Positions 1-5,307 of a DNA stretch of 5,958 nucleotides are shown here, piece by piece. The notes under the pieces are model-generated. The model had not been told where the DNA came from. It saw only the letters and a list, made by a program, of their open reading frames with translations, and did no database searches. Source of the DNA: Clostridia bacterium (GTDB lineage Bacteria; Bacillota_A; Clostridia; Christensenellales; Aristaeellaceae). A program made the position numbers and the translations under genes. The stretch is taken from assembly GCA_017412025.1 (NCBI GenBank), contig JAFQOY010000146.1:1-5958 (forward strand). Direction: 5' to 3'. How positions within the stretch are numbered: position 1 is the first letter of the stretch; the number at the start of each line of letters is the position of its first letter.

Positions 1-246
1 CTGCTGGAGGAGACGATGGAAAAGGTCTATCCCGGTTACGGCGTGGTGCCCTATGTGATGACGGGCGGTACGGACGCCAAATACTACGGCAGTATCTGTG
101 AACACTGCCTGCGCTTTGCGCCGATTGAGATTGACAGCCAGCAGTACAAAAGCGTGCACAGCGTGAACGAGAATCTCTTTGCGGACGCGCTTGTGCCCGC
201 GGTCGACTTTTACAAGGAGATCCTCGCGGCGTATTGCCGCCAATAA
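1..246 (+). CDS. M20-family metallopeptidase, C-terminal fragment (5' end outside window)
   Basis: The frame is open from the first base and stops at TAA 244-246, giving 81 residues of a C-terminus. Visible motifs are GGTDAKYY (residues 22-29 of the fragment), followed by LRFAPIEI and then VHSVNEN. In M20 zinc peptidases the GGTD segment lies near the substrate site, and the histidine of the H-(S/G)-x-NE motif is the last metal ligand. This spacing recalls the CPS1/PM20D1-like carboxypeptidase or aminoacylase branch. These are di-zinc enzymes that cleave peptide or N-acyl amino acid bonds. The other metal ligands and the dimerisation domain lie upstream of the window, so the exact substrate class cannot be judged. 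The gene converges on the GDPD gene. The hairpin at 252-289 starts six bases after its stop and may also help end its transcript, although the T-run is on the other strand. Confidence 0.85.
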   Translation: MLEETMEKVYPGYGVVPYVMTGGTDAKYYGSICEHCLRFAPIEIDSQQYKSVHSVNENLFADALVPAVDFYKEILAAYCRQ

Positions 247-251
247 GCAAA

Positions 252-289
252 ACAGCGCCGCTGCAGCCCTCTGGCTGCGGCGGCGCTGT
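252..289 (-). terminator. Intrinsic terminator of the MFS-GDPD operon, in a convergent gap
   Basis: The arms 252-268 and 273-289 pair over 17 bp with one G-U wobble and a 4-nt loop. Read on the minus strand the stem is followed by TTTT (247-252 region), the layout of a Rho-independent terminator for the operon ending at 300. On the + strand no T-run follows, so any effect on the M20 gene would be through the hairpin alone. The outer arms (CAGCGCCG/CGGCGCTG) are the same as those of the terminator at 5563-5600. Confidence 0.8.
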
Positions 290-299
290 ATGTCCGGCG

Positions 300-1115
300 T
301 TAGCTTTTCGGAATAAACTGCTCGAAGATGAACAGATCAAAGTCCCCCTTCGCGGCGTCAAGCTCCGCCTGGGATTTGAGCGTCCAGGCTACGGACAGCG
401 CGCCGAAGAGCCTCCTGCACAGCGTACGGGAGAGGTTGCCCTTGCTGTGATGGTCGTAGGCGATGAAATCCGGTCGGGTGATCACGTTGGTGAGCAGGTG
501 ATGCACAAGCGCCTGCGGCAGAGGCTCGAGTTTTCCCTCCTTGCCGAAATCGGCGGAGAGCTGGCCGCGGATGACCTCCGGCCTGTGCTTTTTGTACCAG
601 CGTACGGCGGAGGGATGGAAGGACTCGATGCAATAGGGCCCCTCGTAGGCGGAGATGAGCTCGTCGGCCTTTTCACAGACGATATCGGCGTCCTCGTGCA
701 CCTTGATCTCGATAATCAGCGGCACTCTGCCGCCGACGGCCTCCAGCACGTCGGCAAGCAGCGGGATGCACTCGCTGCTGCCCATCAGCGGGAACTGGCA
801 AAGCTCGGCGTAATCATAGTCGCGCACGCAGCCCGGCACGCCGCACACGCGATCGAGCGTCTCGTCGTGAAAGACGACGGGAATGCGGTCGCGGGAGAGC
901 TGCACGTCAAACTCGATGCCGTAGCCGTTTTGAACGGCCTTACGGATGGCGGCAAGGGAGTTTTCCGGCGCGTCGGAGCCGTTTTTGTGCAGGCCGCGGT
1001 GCGCATAATGGCGGTTATAAAGCGCGGATGCGTCCGGGCGGCCGATCATGCGCGGCATGATCAGGAAGAGATACAGCGCGCAGAGGATGAGAAGGATCGA
1101 AAGCAGGATGATCAT
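300..1115 (-). CDS. Membrane-anchored glycerophosphodiester phosphodiesterase (GDPD family)
   Basis: A 271-residue protein. GDPD enzymes hydrolyse glycerophosphodiesters to sn-glycerol 3-phosphate and an alcohol, using a TIM barrel and usually a divalent metal. The family signature is complete: HRG at 39-41, PEN-S at 50-53, EFD at 68-70 (metal-binding E and D), VVFHDETLDR at 80-89 with the catalytic-type His83, and EIK at 136-138. Residues 1-20 form one hydrophobic helix that should anchor the enzyme in the membrane; there is no clear cleavage site. The C-terminal WTLKSQAELD...DLFIFEQF segment fits the last barrel strands. The ATG at 1115 is chosen because GTGAGG lies 9 nt before it. A GTG at 1130 would add five residues but has no ribosome binding site and would lie inside that Shine-Dalgarno. 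The gene is 17 nt after the MFS stop, so it is the second gene of an operon. Family certain, substrate unknown. Confidence 0.93.
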   Translation of the reverse strand: MIILLSILLILCALYLFLIMPRMIGRPDASALYNRHYAHRGLHKNGSDAPENSLAAIRKAVQNGYGIEFDVQLSRDRIPVVFHDETLDRVCGVPGCVRDYDYAELCQFPLMGSSECIPLLADVLEAVGGRVPLIIEIKVHEDADIVCEKADELISAYEGPYCIESFHPSAVRWYKKHRPEVIRGQLSADFGKEGKLEPLPQALVHHLLTNVITRPDFIAYDHHSKGNLSRTLCRRLFGALSVAWTLKSQAELDAAKGDFDLFIFEQFIPKS

Positions 1116-1124
1116 GGCCGGATA

Positions 1125-1130
1125 CCTCAC
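1125..1130 (-). promoter_or_regulatory. Ribosome binding site that decides the GDPD start
   Basis: Read on the minus strand this is GTGAGG, 9 nt upstream of the ATG at 1115. It overlaps the in-frame GTG codon at 1130 that a simple longest-frame call would choose. Upstream of that GTG there is no purine-rich stretch at the right distance. Confidence 0.65.
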
Positions 1131-1132
1131 AA

Positions 1133-2410
1133 TCAGTCGTCGACGTCAAAGTGTTCAAGCGCGGATTTCTTCGGGATCGGCTTGCTGTCGCCGTGCCGTA
1201 CCTGACTCATGGTGATCATCGCGCATACGGTGAAGAAGATCGCATACGGGAAGAGCGTGCTGTAGGAGACATACTGCAGCAGCAGGCCGGAGAGAATGGG
1301 CGTGAAGATCTGCGCGGTCATGGAGAAGGTGTAGTAGAGCCCCGTGTATTTGCCGATCTCGCTGCCGCGGCTCATCTCCACGACCATCGGCAGGCTGTTG
1401 ACGCCGACTGCGGCCCAGCCGACGCCGATGAGCGCGAAGAAGAAATTGGCGGTGACGTTGTAGGTGGGATAGAAGAAGACGGAGGCAAAGCTGACGAGCA
1501 TCAGCGTGAGGCCGAGCAGAATGGTCTTCTTGCGGCCGATGCGCGAGGCGACAGCGCCGGTGGGGATGTAGCTGATGATGGCGGCGACCATGGCGACCAT
1601 CAGACAGCTGGCAAAGCCGCCGCCCTCCATCTTCCAGACGGTGACGGCATAGCGGGAGAAGGCGGTGGTGACGGCGTTGTACGCCATATACCACAGCGCG
1701 ACGGACAGCAGGATCAGACGCAGGCTGCGCATCACATCCGGCGCGAGCGGCGCAGGCCTGCCCTGCTCAAGCGGCTCTTCCGCTTCTTCCGGATATTCGC
1801 GTGAGATCTGTGCGGCGAGCGGCTTTTCGCGGATGGTAAGCGCCAGAATGACGACGGACACGGCCATCAGCAGCGCCACGCCCAGAAAGAGCGGGAAGTA
1901 ATCGGGCCTTTCGCCCTTGCCCACGAGCACGCGGATCATGCCCAGCGCAATGACGCCGCCGACTGCGCCCATGAGGTTGATGATCGCATTGCCGCTGGAG
2001 CGCAGGGGCTTGGGCGTCAGATCCGGCATCAGCGCGACGGCGGGCGAGCGGTACATGGCCATGGCCAGCAGCGTCAGCCCCAGAGAGATGATGAACAGAG
2101 GCAGGTTGAGCAAAGCATCGGCATAGGGCAGAAGCATCATCAGCGCGCAGGCTGCCGCCGTGCCGCCGAGGATGAAGGGCATGCGCTTGCCCAGCGGGGT
2201 ATCCACCTTGTCAGAAAGCGTGCCGATCAGCGGCAGCAGGAATACGGCGAGCACATTGTCAATCGCCATGATCGCGCCGATGACGGATTCGTTGAGATGG
2301 AAGGAGTTCTGCAGGATCAGCGGGATGATGTTGTCATACATCTGCCAGAACGCGCTGATGGAGAGAAAGGCCAGACCGACCAGCGTCGTGCGCCTGTAGT
2401 TGAGTTTCAT
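1133..2410 (-). CDS. MFS transporter, SLC45/GPH sugar-symporter-like
   Basis: A 425-residue, very hydrophobic protein with about 12 predicted membrane helices. This is the normal size for a major facilitator. After the first two helices comes PLIGTLSDKVDTPLGKRMPFILGG (about 60-83), the loop 2-3 signature of the SLC45/sucrose-type and glycoside-pentoside-hexuronide symporters (G-x-LSD-x-G-(K/R)-R-xP). A second-half counterpart lies at 284-295 (TGAVASRIGRKK). A charged central loop (about 194-228, rich in Glu and Pro) separates the two halves. The likely role is proton- or cation-coupled uptake or export of a small organic solute in the cytoplasmic membrane; the substrate cannot be read from sequence. 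The start is ATG 2410, behind AAGGAG at 9 nt; frame-open sequence up to 2500 is promoter DNA, not coding. It is the first gene of an operon with the GDPD gene, which suggests, but does not show, that the two act on a shared substrate or its products. Confidence 0.9.
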   Translation of the reverse strand: MKLNYRRTTLVGLAFLSISAFWQMYDNIIPLILQNSFHLNESVIGAIMAIDNVLAVFLLPLIGTLSDKVDTPLGKRMPFILGGTAAACALMMLLPYADALLNLPLFIISLGLTLLAMAMYRSPAVALMPDLTPKPLRSSGNAIINLMGAVGGVIALGMIRVLVGKGERPDYFPLFLGVALLMAVSVVILALTIREKPLAAQISREYPEEAEEPLEQGRPAPLAPDVMRSLRLILLSVALWYMAYNAVTTAFSRYAVTVWKMEGGGFASCLMVAMVAAIISYIPTGAVASRIGRKKTILLGLTLMLVSFASVFFYPTYNVTANFFFALIGVGWAAVGVNSLPMVVEMSRGSEIGKYTGLYYTFSMTAQIFTPILSGLLLQYVSYSTLFPYAIFFTVCAMITMSQVRHGDSKPIPKKSALEHFDVDD

Positions 2411-2419
2411 TTGCGCCAG

Positions 2420-2425
2420 CTCCTT
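2420..2425 (-). promoter_or_regulatory. Ribosome binding site of the MFS gene
   Basis: AAGGAG on the minus strand, 9 nt before the ATG at 2410. It fixes the start here rather than at the upstream in-frame ATG at 2500, which lies upstream of the predicted promoter. Confidence 0.75.
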
Positions 2426-2443
2426 ATGTAGTGTGCTGAACAT

Positions 2444-2472
2444 ATTGTAACACGGATTGACTGCAAAGCCAA
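2444..2472 (-). promoter_or_regulatory. Sigma-A-type promoter of the MFS-GDPD operon
   Basis: On the minus strand, TTGGCT (2467-2472) is followed after 17 bp by TACAAT (2444-2449). The -10 box matches consensus at 5 of 6 positions and the -35 at 3 of 6 (TTG kept). The predicted start near 2437 would leave a leader of about 27 nt that contains the AAGGAG ribosome binding site. Confidence 0.6.
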
Positions 2473-2478
2473 AGGATT

Positions 2479-2508
2479 TTGATGAAATGCGCAGAATCAT
2501 AACATAAA
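2479..2508 (+). promoter_or_regulatory. Weak candidate promoter of the flavoprotein gene
   Basis: TTGATG (2479-2484), an 18-bp spacer and CATAAA (2503-2508) is the best-placed pair I can find upstream of 2561. Each box matches consensus at 4 of 6 positions or slightly more. A better -35-like TTGACT (2457-2462) has no good -10 at the right distance. The call is tentative. Confidence 0.3.
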
Positions 2509-2524
2509 GTCATGCAATGCGCAG
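2486..2524 (+). repeat. 9-bp direct repeat in the divergent intergenic region
   Basis: AATGCGCAG occurs at 2486-2494 and again at 2516-2524, exactly 30 bp apart, which is close to three helical turns. Both copies lie between the divergent MFS and flavoprotein genes, around the candidate + strand promoter and upstream of the minus-strand -35. Each copy contains the self-complementary core TGCGCA. This layout suits two binding sites for a regulator on one face of the DNA, but no regulator gene is visible nearby. Confidence 0.4.
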
Positions 2525-2560
2525 GAAACAGATGCATGTGTACACGAAGAGGTGGAGAAT

Positions 2561-3910
2561 ATGAGAATTCTGGTGATCAACGGCAGCCCGAAGGGCGAAA
2601 ACAGCATCACGCTGCAGACGATCCGCTATATTGAAAAGCGCTGCCCGCAGCACAGCTTTGAGGTGCTGCATGCCGGTCAGCGCATCAAATCGCTTGAGAA
2701 GGACTTTGAACCGGCCAGGCGCATGCTGGAGAGCGCGGAGCTTCTGCTCTTTGCGTATCCGGTCTATACGTTCATCGCGCCCAGCCAGCTGCACAGATTC
2801 ATCGAGCTGATGAAGGAGAGCGGCGTGAAGCTGCAGGGCCGGTATGCGGCGCAGCTGACGACGTCCAAGCACTTTTACGATGTGACGGCGCATCGCTATG
2901 TGCAGGACAACTGCCAGGACATGGGCATGAAGTACATCGGCGGCCTGTCTGCGGATATGGACGATCTGCTTGATGAAAAGGGGCGCAAGGATGCGCTTGC
3001 GTTTATGGACTATGTGCATATGTGCATGGAAAAGGATCTGTACGAGCCTTTCCCGCCGGTGCATGCGTCAGCAGCGCGCATGCCGGTGACGGCTGTACAG
3101 GAGGATGAGCAGGAAAAGACGGGCGACGTGGTGATTGTAACCGACTGCGGGGAGGATGACGCGCAGCTTGCCGCAATGATTGCGCGCCTGCGCGCCGTGC
3201 TGCCGCTCAGCTCGCGCGTGGTCAACATCGGGCAGTATCCCTTTACCGGCGGTTGTCTCGGATGCTTCGGCTGTGCGGTGACGGGCAAATGCGTGTATAA
3301 GGACGGATTTGACGAATACCTGAGAAACGGGATCCAGACTGCGCAGGCGATCGTCTATGCCTTTACGATCCGGGATCACTCGATGGGCGCGCGCTTTAAG
3401 CTCTACGACGACCGCCAGTTCTGTAACGGACACCGGACGGTGACGATGGGCATGCCAATGGGCTATCTGGTCAGCGGCGCATACAGCCAGGAAATGAACC
3501 TGAGAATGATCATCGAGGGGCGCGCGCAGGTCGGCGGCAATTTTCTCGCCGGCGTGGCGACGGACGAAACCGATCCCGACCGCGAGATCGACCGGCTCGC
3601 CGCATCGCTCACCTATGCGCTTGAAAACCGCTATCAGCCGCCGCAGAACTTCTATGGCGTGGGCGGCATGAAGATATTCCGCGATCTGATTTACATCATG
3701 CGCGGCATGATGAAGGCAGATCATGTGTTTTACAAGGCGCATGGACAGTACGACTTCCCGCAGAAGCAGTGGAAGACGATCCTCAAGATGCAGCTGGTCG
3801 GGCTTCTGCTCGCATCGCCCGCGATCAAGGGCAGGATGGGCGACGCGATGACAAAGGGCATGCTCGCGCCGTATCAGAAGGTGATCGACGGCGCGGACGG
3901 CGAGGCATGA
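2561..3910 (+). CDS. Tandem flavodoxin-fold oxidoreductase with iron-sulfur-flavoprotein-type Cys cluster
   Basis: A 449-residue protein, about twice the length of a single NADPH-dependent FMN reductase. Domain 1 (about 1-165) starts with the beta strand MRILVINGSPKGENS, whose GSPKGENS is the FMN phosphate loop; YPVYTFIAPSQLHRFIE (66-82) is the second flavin-contact loop of this family. Domain 2 (about 188-350) starts with GDVVIVTD but lacks a clear phosphate loop. It then carries GCLGCFGCAVTGKC (231-244), a CX2CX2CX5C cluster (Cys 232, 235, 238, 244), and AFTIRDHSMGARFKLYDDR (267-285), again like the flavodoxin fold. The spacing fits the compact CX2CX2CX(4-7)C motif that binds a 4Fe-4S cluster in archaeal iron-sulfur flavoproteins. 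The tail (about 364-449) is helical. It probably transfers electrons in the cytoplasm, partner unknown. ATG 2561 is chosen because AGAGGTGG lies at 2548-2555; the in-frame GTG at 2552 falls inside that site. It is divergent from the MFS operon. Confidence 0.85.
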   Translation: MRILVINGSPKGENSITLQTIRYIEKRCPQHSFEVLHAGQRIKSLEKDFEPARRMLESAELLLFAYPVYTFIAPSQLHRFIELMKESGVKLQGRYAAQLTTSKHFYDVTAHRYVQDNCQDMGMKYIGGLSADMDDLLDEKGRKDALAFMDYVHMCMEKDLYEPFPPVHASAARMPVTAVQEDEQEKTGDVVIVTDCGEDDAQLAAMIARLRAVLPLSSRVVNIGQYPFTGGCLGCFGCAVTGKCVYKDGFDEYLRNGIQTAQAIVYAFTIRDHSMGARFKLYDDRQFCNGHRTVTMGMPMGYLVSGAYSQEMNLRMIIEGRAQVGGNFLAGVATDETDPDREIDRLAASLTYALENRYQPPQNFYGVGGMKIFRDLIYIMRGMMKADHVFYKAHGQYDFPQKQWKTILKMQLVGLLLASPAIKGRMGDAMTKGMLAPYQKVIDGADGEA

Positions 3911-3928
3911 CTCGGCTTTCTCTTCGCT

Positions 3929-4600
3929 TTACCAGATAAAGGGAATCAGCCGCCAGCGCACGCGGCGCGTATAATCCGCATAGCCGTCAAGCTTCCTGAG
4001 CAGCAGCGCTTCTTCGCCGCGTATGCGCAGGATGATCAGCAGCGGATAGAGCAGCATGAGCAGAAAGGCCGGATATGATTCAAGCACCAGGGGCATGGAG
4101 AGAAACAGCGTGATCGTCACGGCGTACATGGGATGGCGGACGACGCCATACAGGCCGGTATCCACAACTTTCTGCCCCTCCTGCACCTCGACCACGCGGG
4201 AGATATACGCGTTTTCACGCATCACTTCGGCATAAAGCACATAAGAGACAAGCTGCAGAATCGAGGAAAAGGCAACGATCCCGCGCGGTACATGCGACCA
4301 GGCAAAGCGATGATCCAGCCCGCAGAGCGCAAACACAGCCATAAAGAGCAGGCCGCAGAGCGCGATGACGCCCTTCTGAACGCCCTGCATTTCCTTATTG
4401 CGCAGACGCTTTTCAAGCAGATCCGGCGCGCGCAGCATCAGGCCGACGCCCAGGAGGAACATCGGGATGAACAGCAGCGCCATGAAAAGCCATGCGCCCG
4501 GATAATGAAGCGTGCCGGCGAAGCCGAAGAGCAGGCCGCCCAGCAGCAGCACGCCGCACAGGAACATGGCGGCGGCTCGCAGAAACAGTCGGATATTCAT
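3929..4600 (-). CDS. Integral-membrane methyltransferase of the isoprenylcysteine carboxylmethyltransferase (ICMT) type
   Basis: A 223-residue protein with about five hydrophobic segments. The C-terminal half carries the family core: VVDTGLYGVVRHPMYAVTI (145-163), with the RHPMY motif that binds S-adenosylmethionine, then RIRGEEALLLRKLDGYADYTRRVRWRLIPFIW (192-223), with the paired Glu 196-197 and the Y-x2-Y-x2-R-V-x-R-LIP-x-W ending. Eukaryotic members methylate prenylated cysteines. Bacterial members lack that substrate and act on unknown membrane lipids or small molecules, so only a SAM-dependent membrane methyltransferase can be claimed. The start is ATG 4600, preceded by a GAAGGGAAG stretch ending 7 nt upstream. 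The gene is monocistronic here, with its own promoter and a leader stem-loop. It converges on the flavoprotein gene with 18 bp between stops, and no hairpin terminator is visible there. Confidence 0.87.
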   Translation of the reverse strand: MNIRLFLRAAAMFLCGVLLLGGLLFGFAGTLHYPGAWLFMALLFIPMFLLGVGLMLRAPDLLEKRLRNKEMQGVQKGVIALCGLLFMAVFALCGLDHRFAWSHVPRGIVAFSSILQLVSYVLYAEVMRENAYISRVVEVQEGQKVVDTGLYGVVRHPMYAVTITLFLSMPLVLESYPAFLLMLLYPLLIILRIRGEEALLLRKLDGYADYTRRVRWRLIPFIW

Positions 4601-4626
4601 TTCAGGTCTTCCCTTCTGTGTTGCCT

Positions 4627-4651
4627 GCGCCGTTTCTTCAGCGGACGGCGC
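4627..4651 (-). promoter_or_regulatory. Stem-loop at the predicted 5' end of the methyltransferase mRNA
   Basis: GCGCCGT and ACGGCGC (4627-4633 with 4645-4651) form a perfect 7-bp stem with an 11-nt loop. The start predicted from the promoter at 4662-4690 is near 4655, so the hairpin would sit at the extreme 5' end of the transcript, about 26 nt before the start codon. No T-run follows on either strand, so it is not a terminator. Protection of the 5' end is a plausible role. Confidence 0.45.
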
Positions 4652-4661
4652 TCATGCTGAC

Positions 4662-4690
4662 ATCATACAATAGCCGGAGGAAATATGCAA
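4662..4690 (-). promoter_or_regulatory. Sigma-A-type promoter of the methyltransferase gene
   Basis: On the minus strand, TTGCAT (4685-4690), a 17-bp spacer and TATGAT (4662-4667). The -10 box matches consensus at 5 of 6 positions; the -35 keeps TTG. The leader to the ATG at 4600 would be about 55 nt. Confidence 0.55.
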
Positions 4691-4741
4691 CCCGCTCGGG
4701 GAGCAGAAAAAAGAGCCGGATGGACAAAGGAGGGAGAGGCA

Positions 4742-4786
4742 ATGCGTGATGCATTCATGTCTTTGTGCTGCGGGGAGAAAGGGTAA
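4742..4786 (+). CDS. Candidate 14-residue micro-ORF with a consensus ribosome binding site
   Basis: The ATG at 4742 opens a 14-codon frame (MRDAFMSLCCGEKG) ending in TAA 4784-4786. It lies in an otherwise gene-free stretch of about 240 bp between the divergent methyltransferase and tRNA promoters. What marks it out is AAAGGAGGG at 4726-4734: the core AGGAGG (4728-4733) is 8 nt before the ATG, the strongest ribosome binding site in the window. The peptide contains a Cys-Cys pair and is not a family I recognise. I see no good promoter for it, and the surrounding DNA is purine-rich, so an AGGAGG can arise by chance. It may be a real small peptide, a relic, or noise. Confidence 0.25.
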   Translation: MRDAFMSLCCGEKG

Positions 4787-4841
4787 GCGGCAGGGAAAAT
4801 GCAGAACAGGCCGATGGCGGGAAGAAATGGAGGAAAAACGC

Positions 4842-4869
4842 TTGACAAACACAAAAAGCATGATATAAT
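4842..4869 (+). promoter_or_regulatory. Full-consensus promoter of tRNA-Pro
   Basis: TTGACA (4842-4847), a 16-bp spacer and TATAAT (4864-4869) match the sigma-70/sigma-A consensus perfectly in both boxes. TG one base before the -10 adds an extended -10 element. Transcription should start near 4876, about 24 nt before the mature tRNA. Such strength is typical of stable-RNA promoters. Confidence 0.9.
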
Positions 4870-4878
4870 GGTTCTGCT

Positions 4879-4897
4879 TGACAGGTTGATTCTGTCA
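4879..4897 (+). promoter_or_regulatory. Hairpin in the 5' leader of the tRNA-Pro precursor
   Basis: TGACAG (4879-4884) and CTGTCA (4892-4897) pair perfectly around a 7-nt loop. They fill nearly the whole predicted leader between the transcription start and the mature 5' end at 4900. RNase P would remove it. Confidence 0.4.
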
Positions 4898-4899
4898 TC

Positions 4900-4976
4900 C
4901 GGGGTGTAGCGCAGTTTGGTAGCGTGCTTGAATGGGGTTCAAGAGGCCGCGAGTTCGAATCTCGCCACTCCGACCA
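4900..4976 (+). tRNA. tRNA-Pro (anticodon GGG)
   Basis: A full 77-nt cloverleaf with encoded CCA. The acceptor stem is 4900-4906 with 4966-4972 (one G-U pair), and A4973 is the discriminator before CCA 4974-4976. The D-stem pairs GCGC with GCGT. The anticodon stem is CTTGA/TCAAG (4927-4931 with 4939-4943), around the loop ATGGGGT, giving anticodon GGG at 4934-4936, which reads CCC and CCU. The T-arm is GCGAG-TTCGAAT-CTCGC (4949-4965). The first pair C1-G72 with A73 is the usual bacterial proline identity set. The gene stands alone, with its own promoter and terminator. Its 3' half is a classic integration target, and a decayed integrase lies about 150 bp downstream. Confidence 0.97.
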
Positions 4977-4980
4977 TACG

Positions 4981-5023
4981 AAAAACACTTGATTAGATTA
5001 GAAAAATCAAGTGTTTTTTGTTT
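4981..5023 (+). terminator. Intrinsic terminator of tRNA-Pro
   Basis: Arms 4981-4994 and 5005-5018 pair perfectly over 14 bp (core ACACTTGATT/AATCAAGTGT) around a 10-nt loop, with the T-run continuing through 5024. The stem is A+T-rich, unlike the GC-rich terminator stems at 252-289 and 5563-5600. Because the arms end in A and T runs, it could act on both strands. Confidence 0.88.
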
Positions 5024-5029
5024 TCGGAA

Positions 5030-5092
5030 GTAAACCGATAGTTTAGAAACCCTTTGCTTCAGGGTAAACATTTTCGGGTTCATGGGTAAACA
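5030..5092 (+). repeat. GTAAAC direct repeats, candidate integrase arm-type sites
   Basis: GTAAAC occurs on the same strand at 5030-5035, 5064-5069 and 5086-5091, and again inside the integrase fragment at 5210-5215. The middle two share the longer unit GGGTAAACA (5062-5070 and 5084-5092), preceded by TTCA, and are 22 bp apart, about two helical turns. An inverted GTTTA at 5041-5045 faces the first copy. Tyrosine recombinases with an N-terminal arm-binding domain bind short repeats beside their attachment core, so these fit that role, but binding is inferred. Confidence 0.4.
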
Positions 5093-5127
5093 GGCATTTG
5101 AAAGTCGCTTGAAAAGGGACGTTCAAA

Positions 5128-5307
5128 ATGTCAATAATCACAGAGAAAACCAAGAATGGAAAGGTCGTTGCGTTCAAGTTTTTGTCCCACATCGGCAGGG
5201 ATGAAAAAGGTAAACAACATTTCCGCACAACAACATGGAAACCGCCTGCGGGCATGTCGTATGCAAAAGCATGGCTGCAAGAGTTACGCCGGAAGAGCTG
5301 GTTCTGA
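5128..5307 (+). pseudogene. Tyrosine recombinase (phage/ICE integrase), N-terminal arm-binding domain only
   Basis: A frame of 59 residues from ATG 5128, preceded by AAGGGA (5114-5119) at 8 nt, to TGA 5305-5307. Residues 1-48 read MSIITEKTKNGKVVAFKF, then IGRDEKGKQ, TTTWKPPAG and MSYAKA. This is the three-stranded arm DNA-binding domain at the start of integrases of clostridial prophages and integrative elements. After about residue 49 the likeness is lost and the frame ends in LQELRRKSWF. A complete enzyme would run to roughly 350-400 residues, with a SAM-like core-binding domain and the R-H-R-Y catalytic domain; none of these is present in any frame downstream. The intact start and ribosome binding site with an abrupt loss points to a deletion that joined the 5' end to other DNA near 5270. 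It cannot catalyse recombination, but might still bind DNA. Confidence 0.7.

Noticed and set aside
234..1205. Long + strand frame of 323 codons opposite the GDPD gene
   Set aside because: It is the antisense of a gene with all GDPD motifs, is rich in His, Ala and Arg with no domain likeness, and starts inside the M20 stop region before reading through the terminator hairpin.
1151..1804. 217-codon + strand frame opposite the MFS gene
   Set aside because: Asp/Gly/His-rich antisense shadow of a transporter with clear membrane helices and loop motifs.
2411..2500. Extension of the MFS protein to an upstream ATG at 2500
   Set aside because: The extra 30 residues would be encoded by the promoter and ribosome binding site. 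The ATG at 2410 has AAGGAG at 9 nt.
3068..3742. 224-codon minus-strand frame opposite the flavoprotein gene
   Set aside because: Antisense shadow; the + strand frame has the FMN loop and cysteine cluster, and this one has no ribosome binding site or recognisable motif.
4755..5083. Minus-strand frames across the tRNA region (peptides with EWRDSNSRPLEP or SGEIRTRGLLNP)
   Set aside because: These are the well-known false proteins produced by translating the antisense of a tRNA gene.
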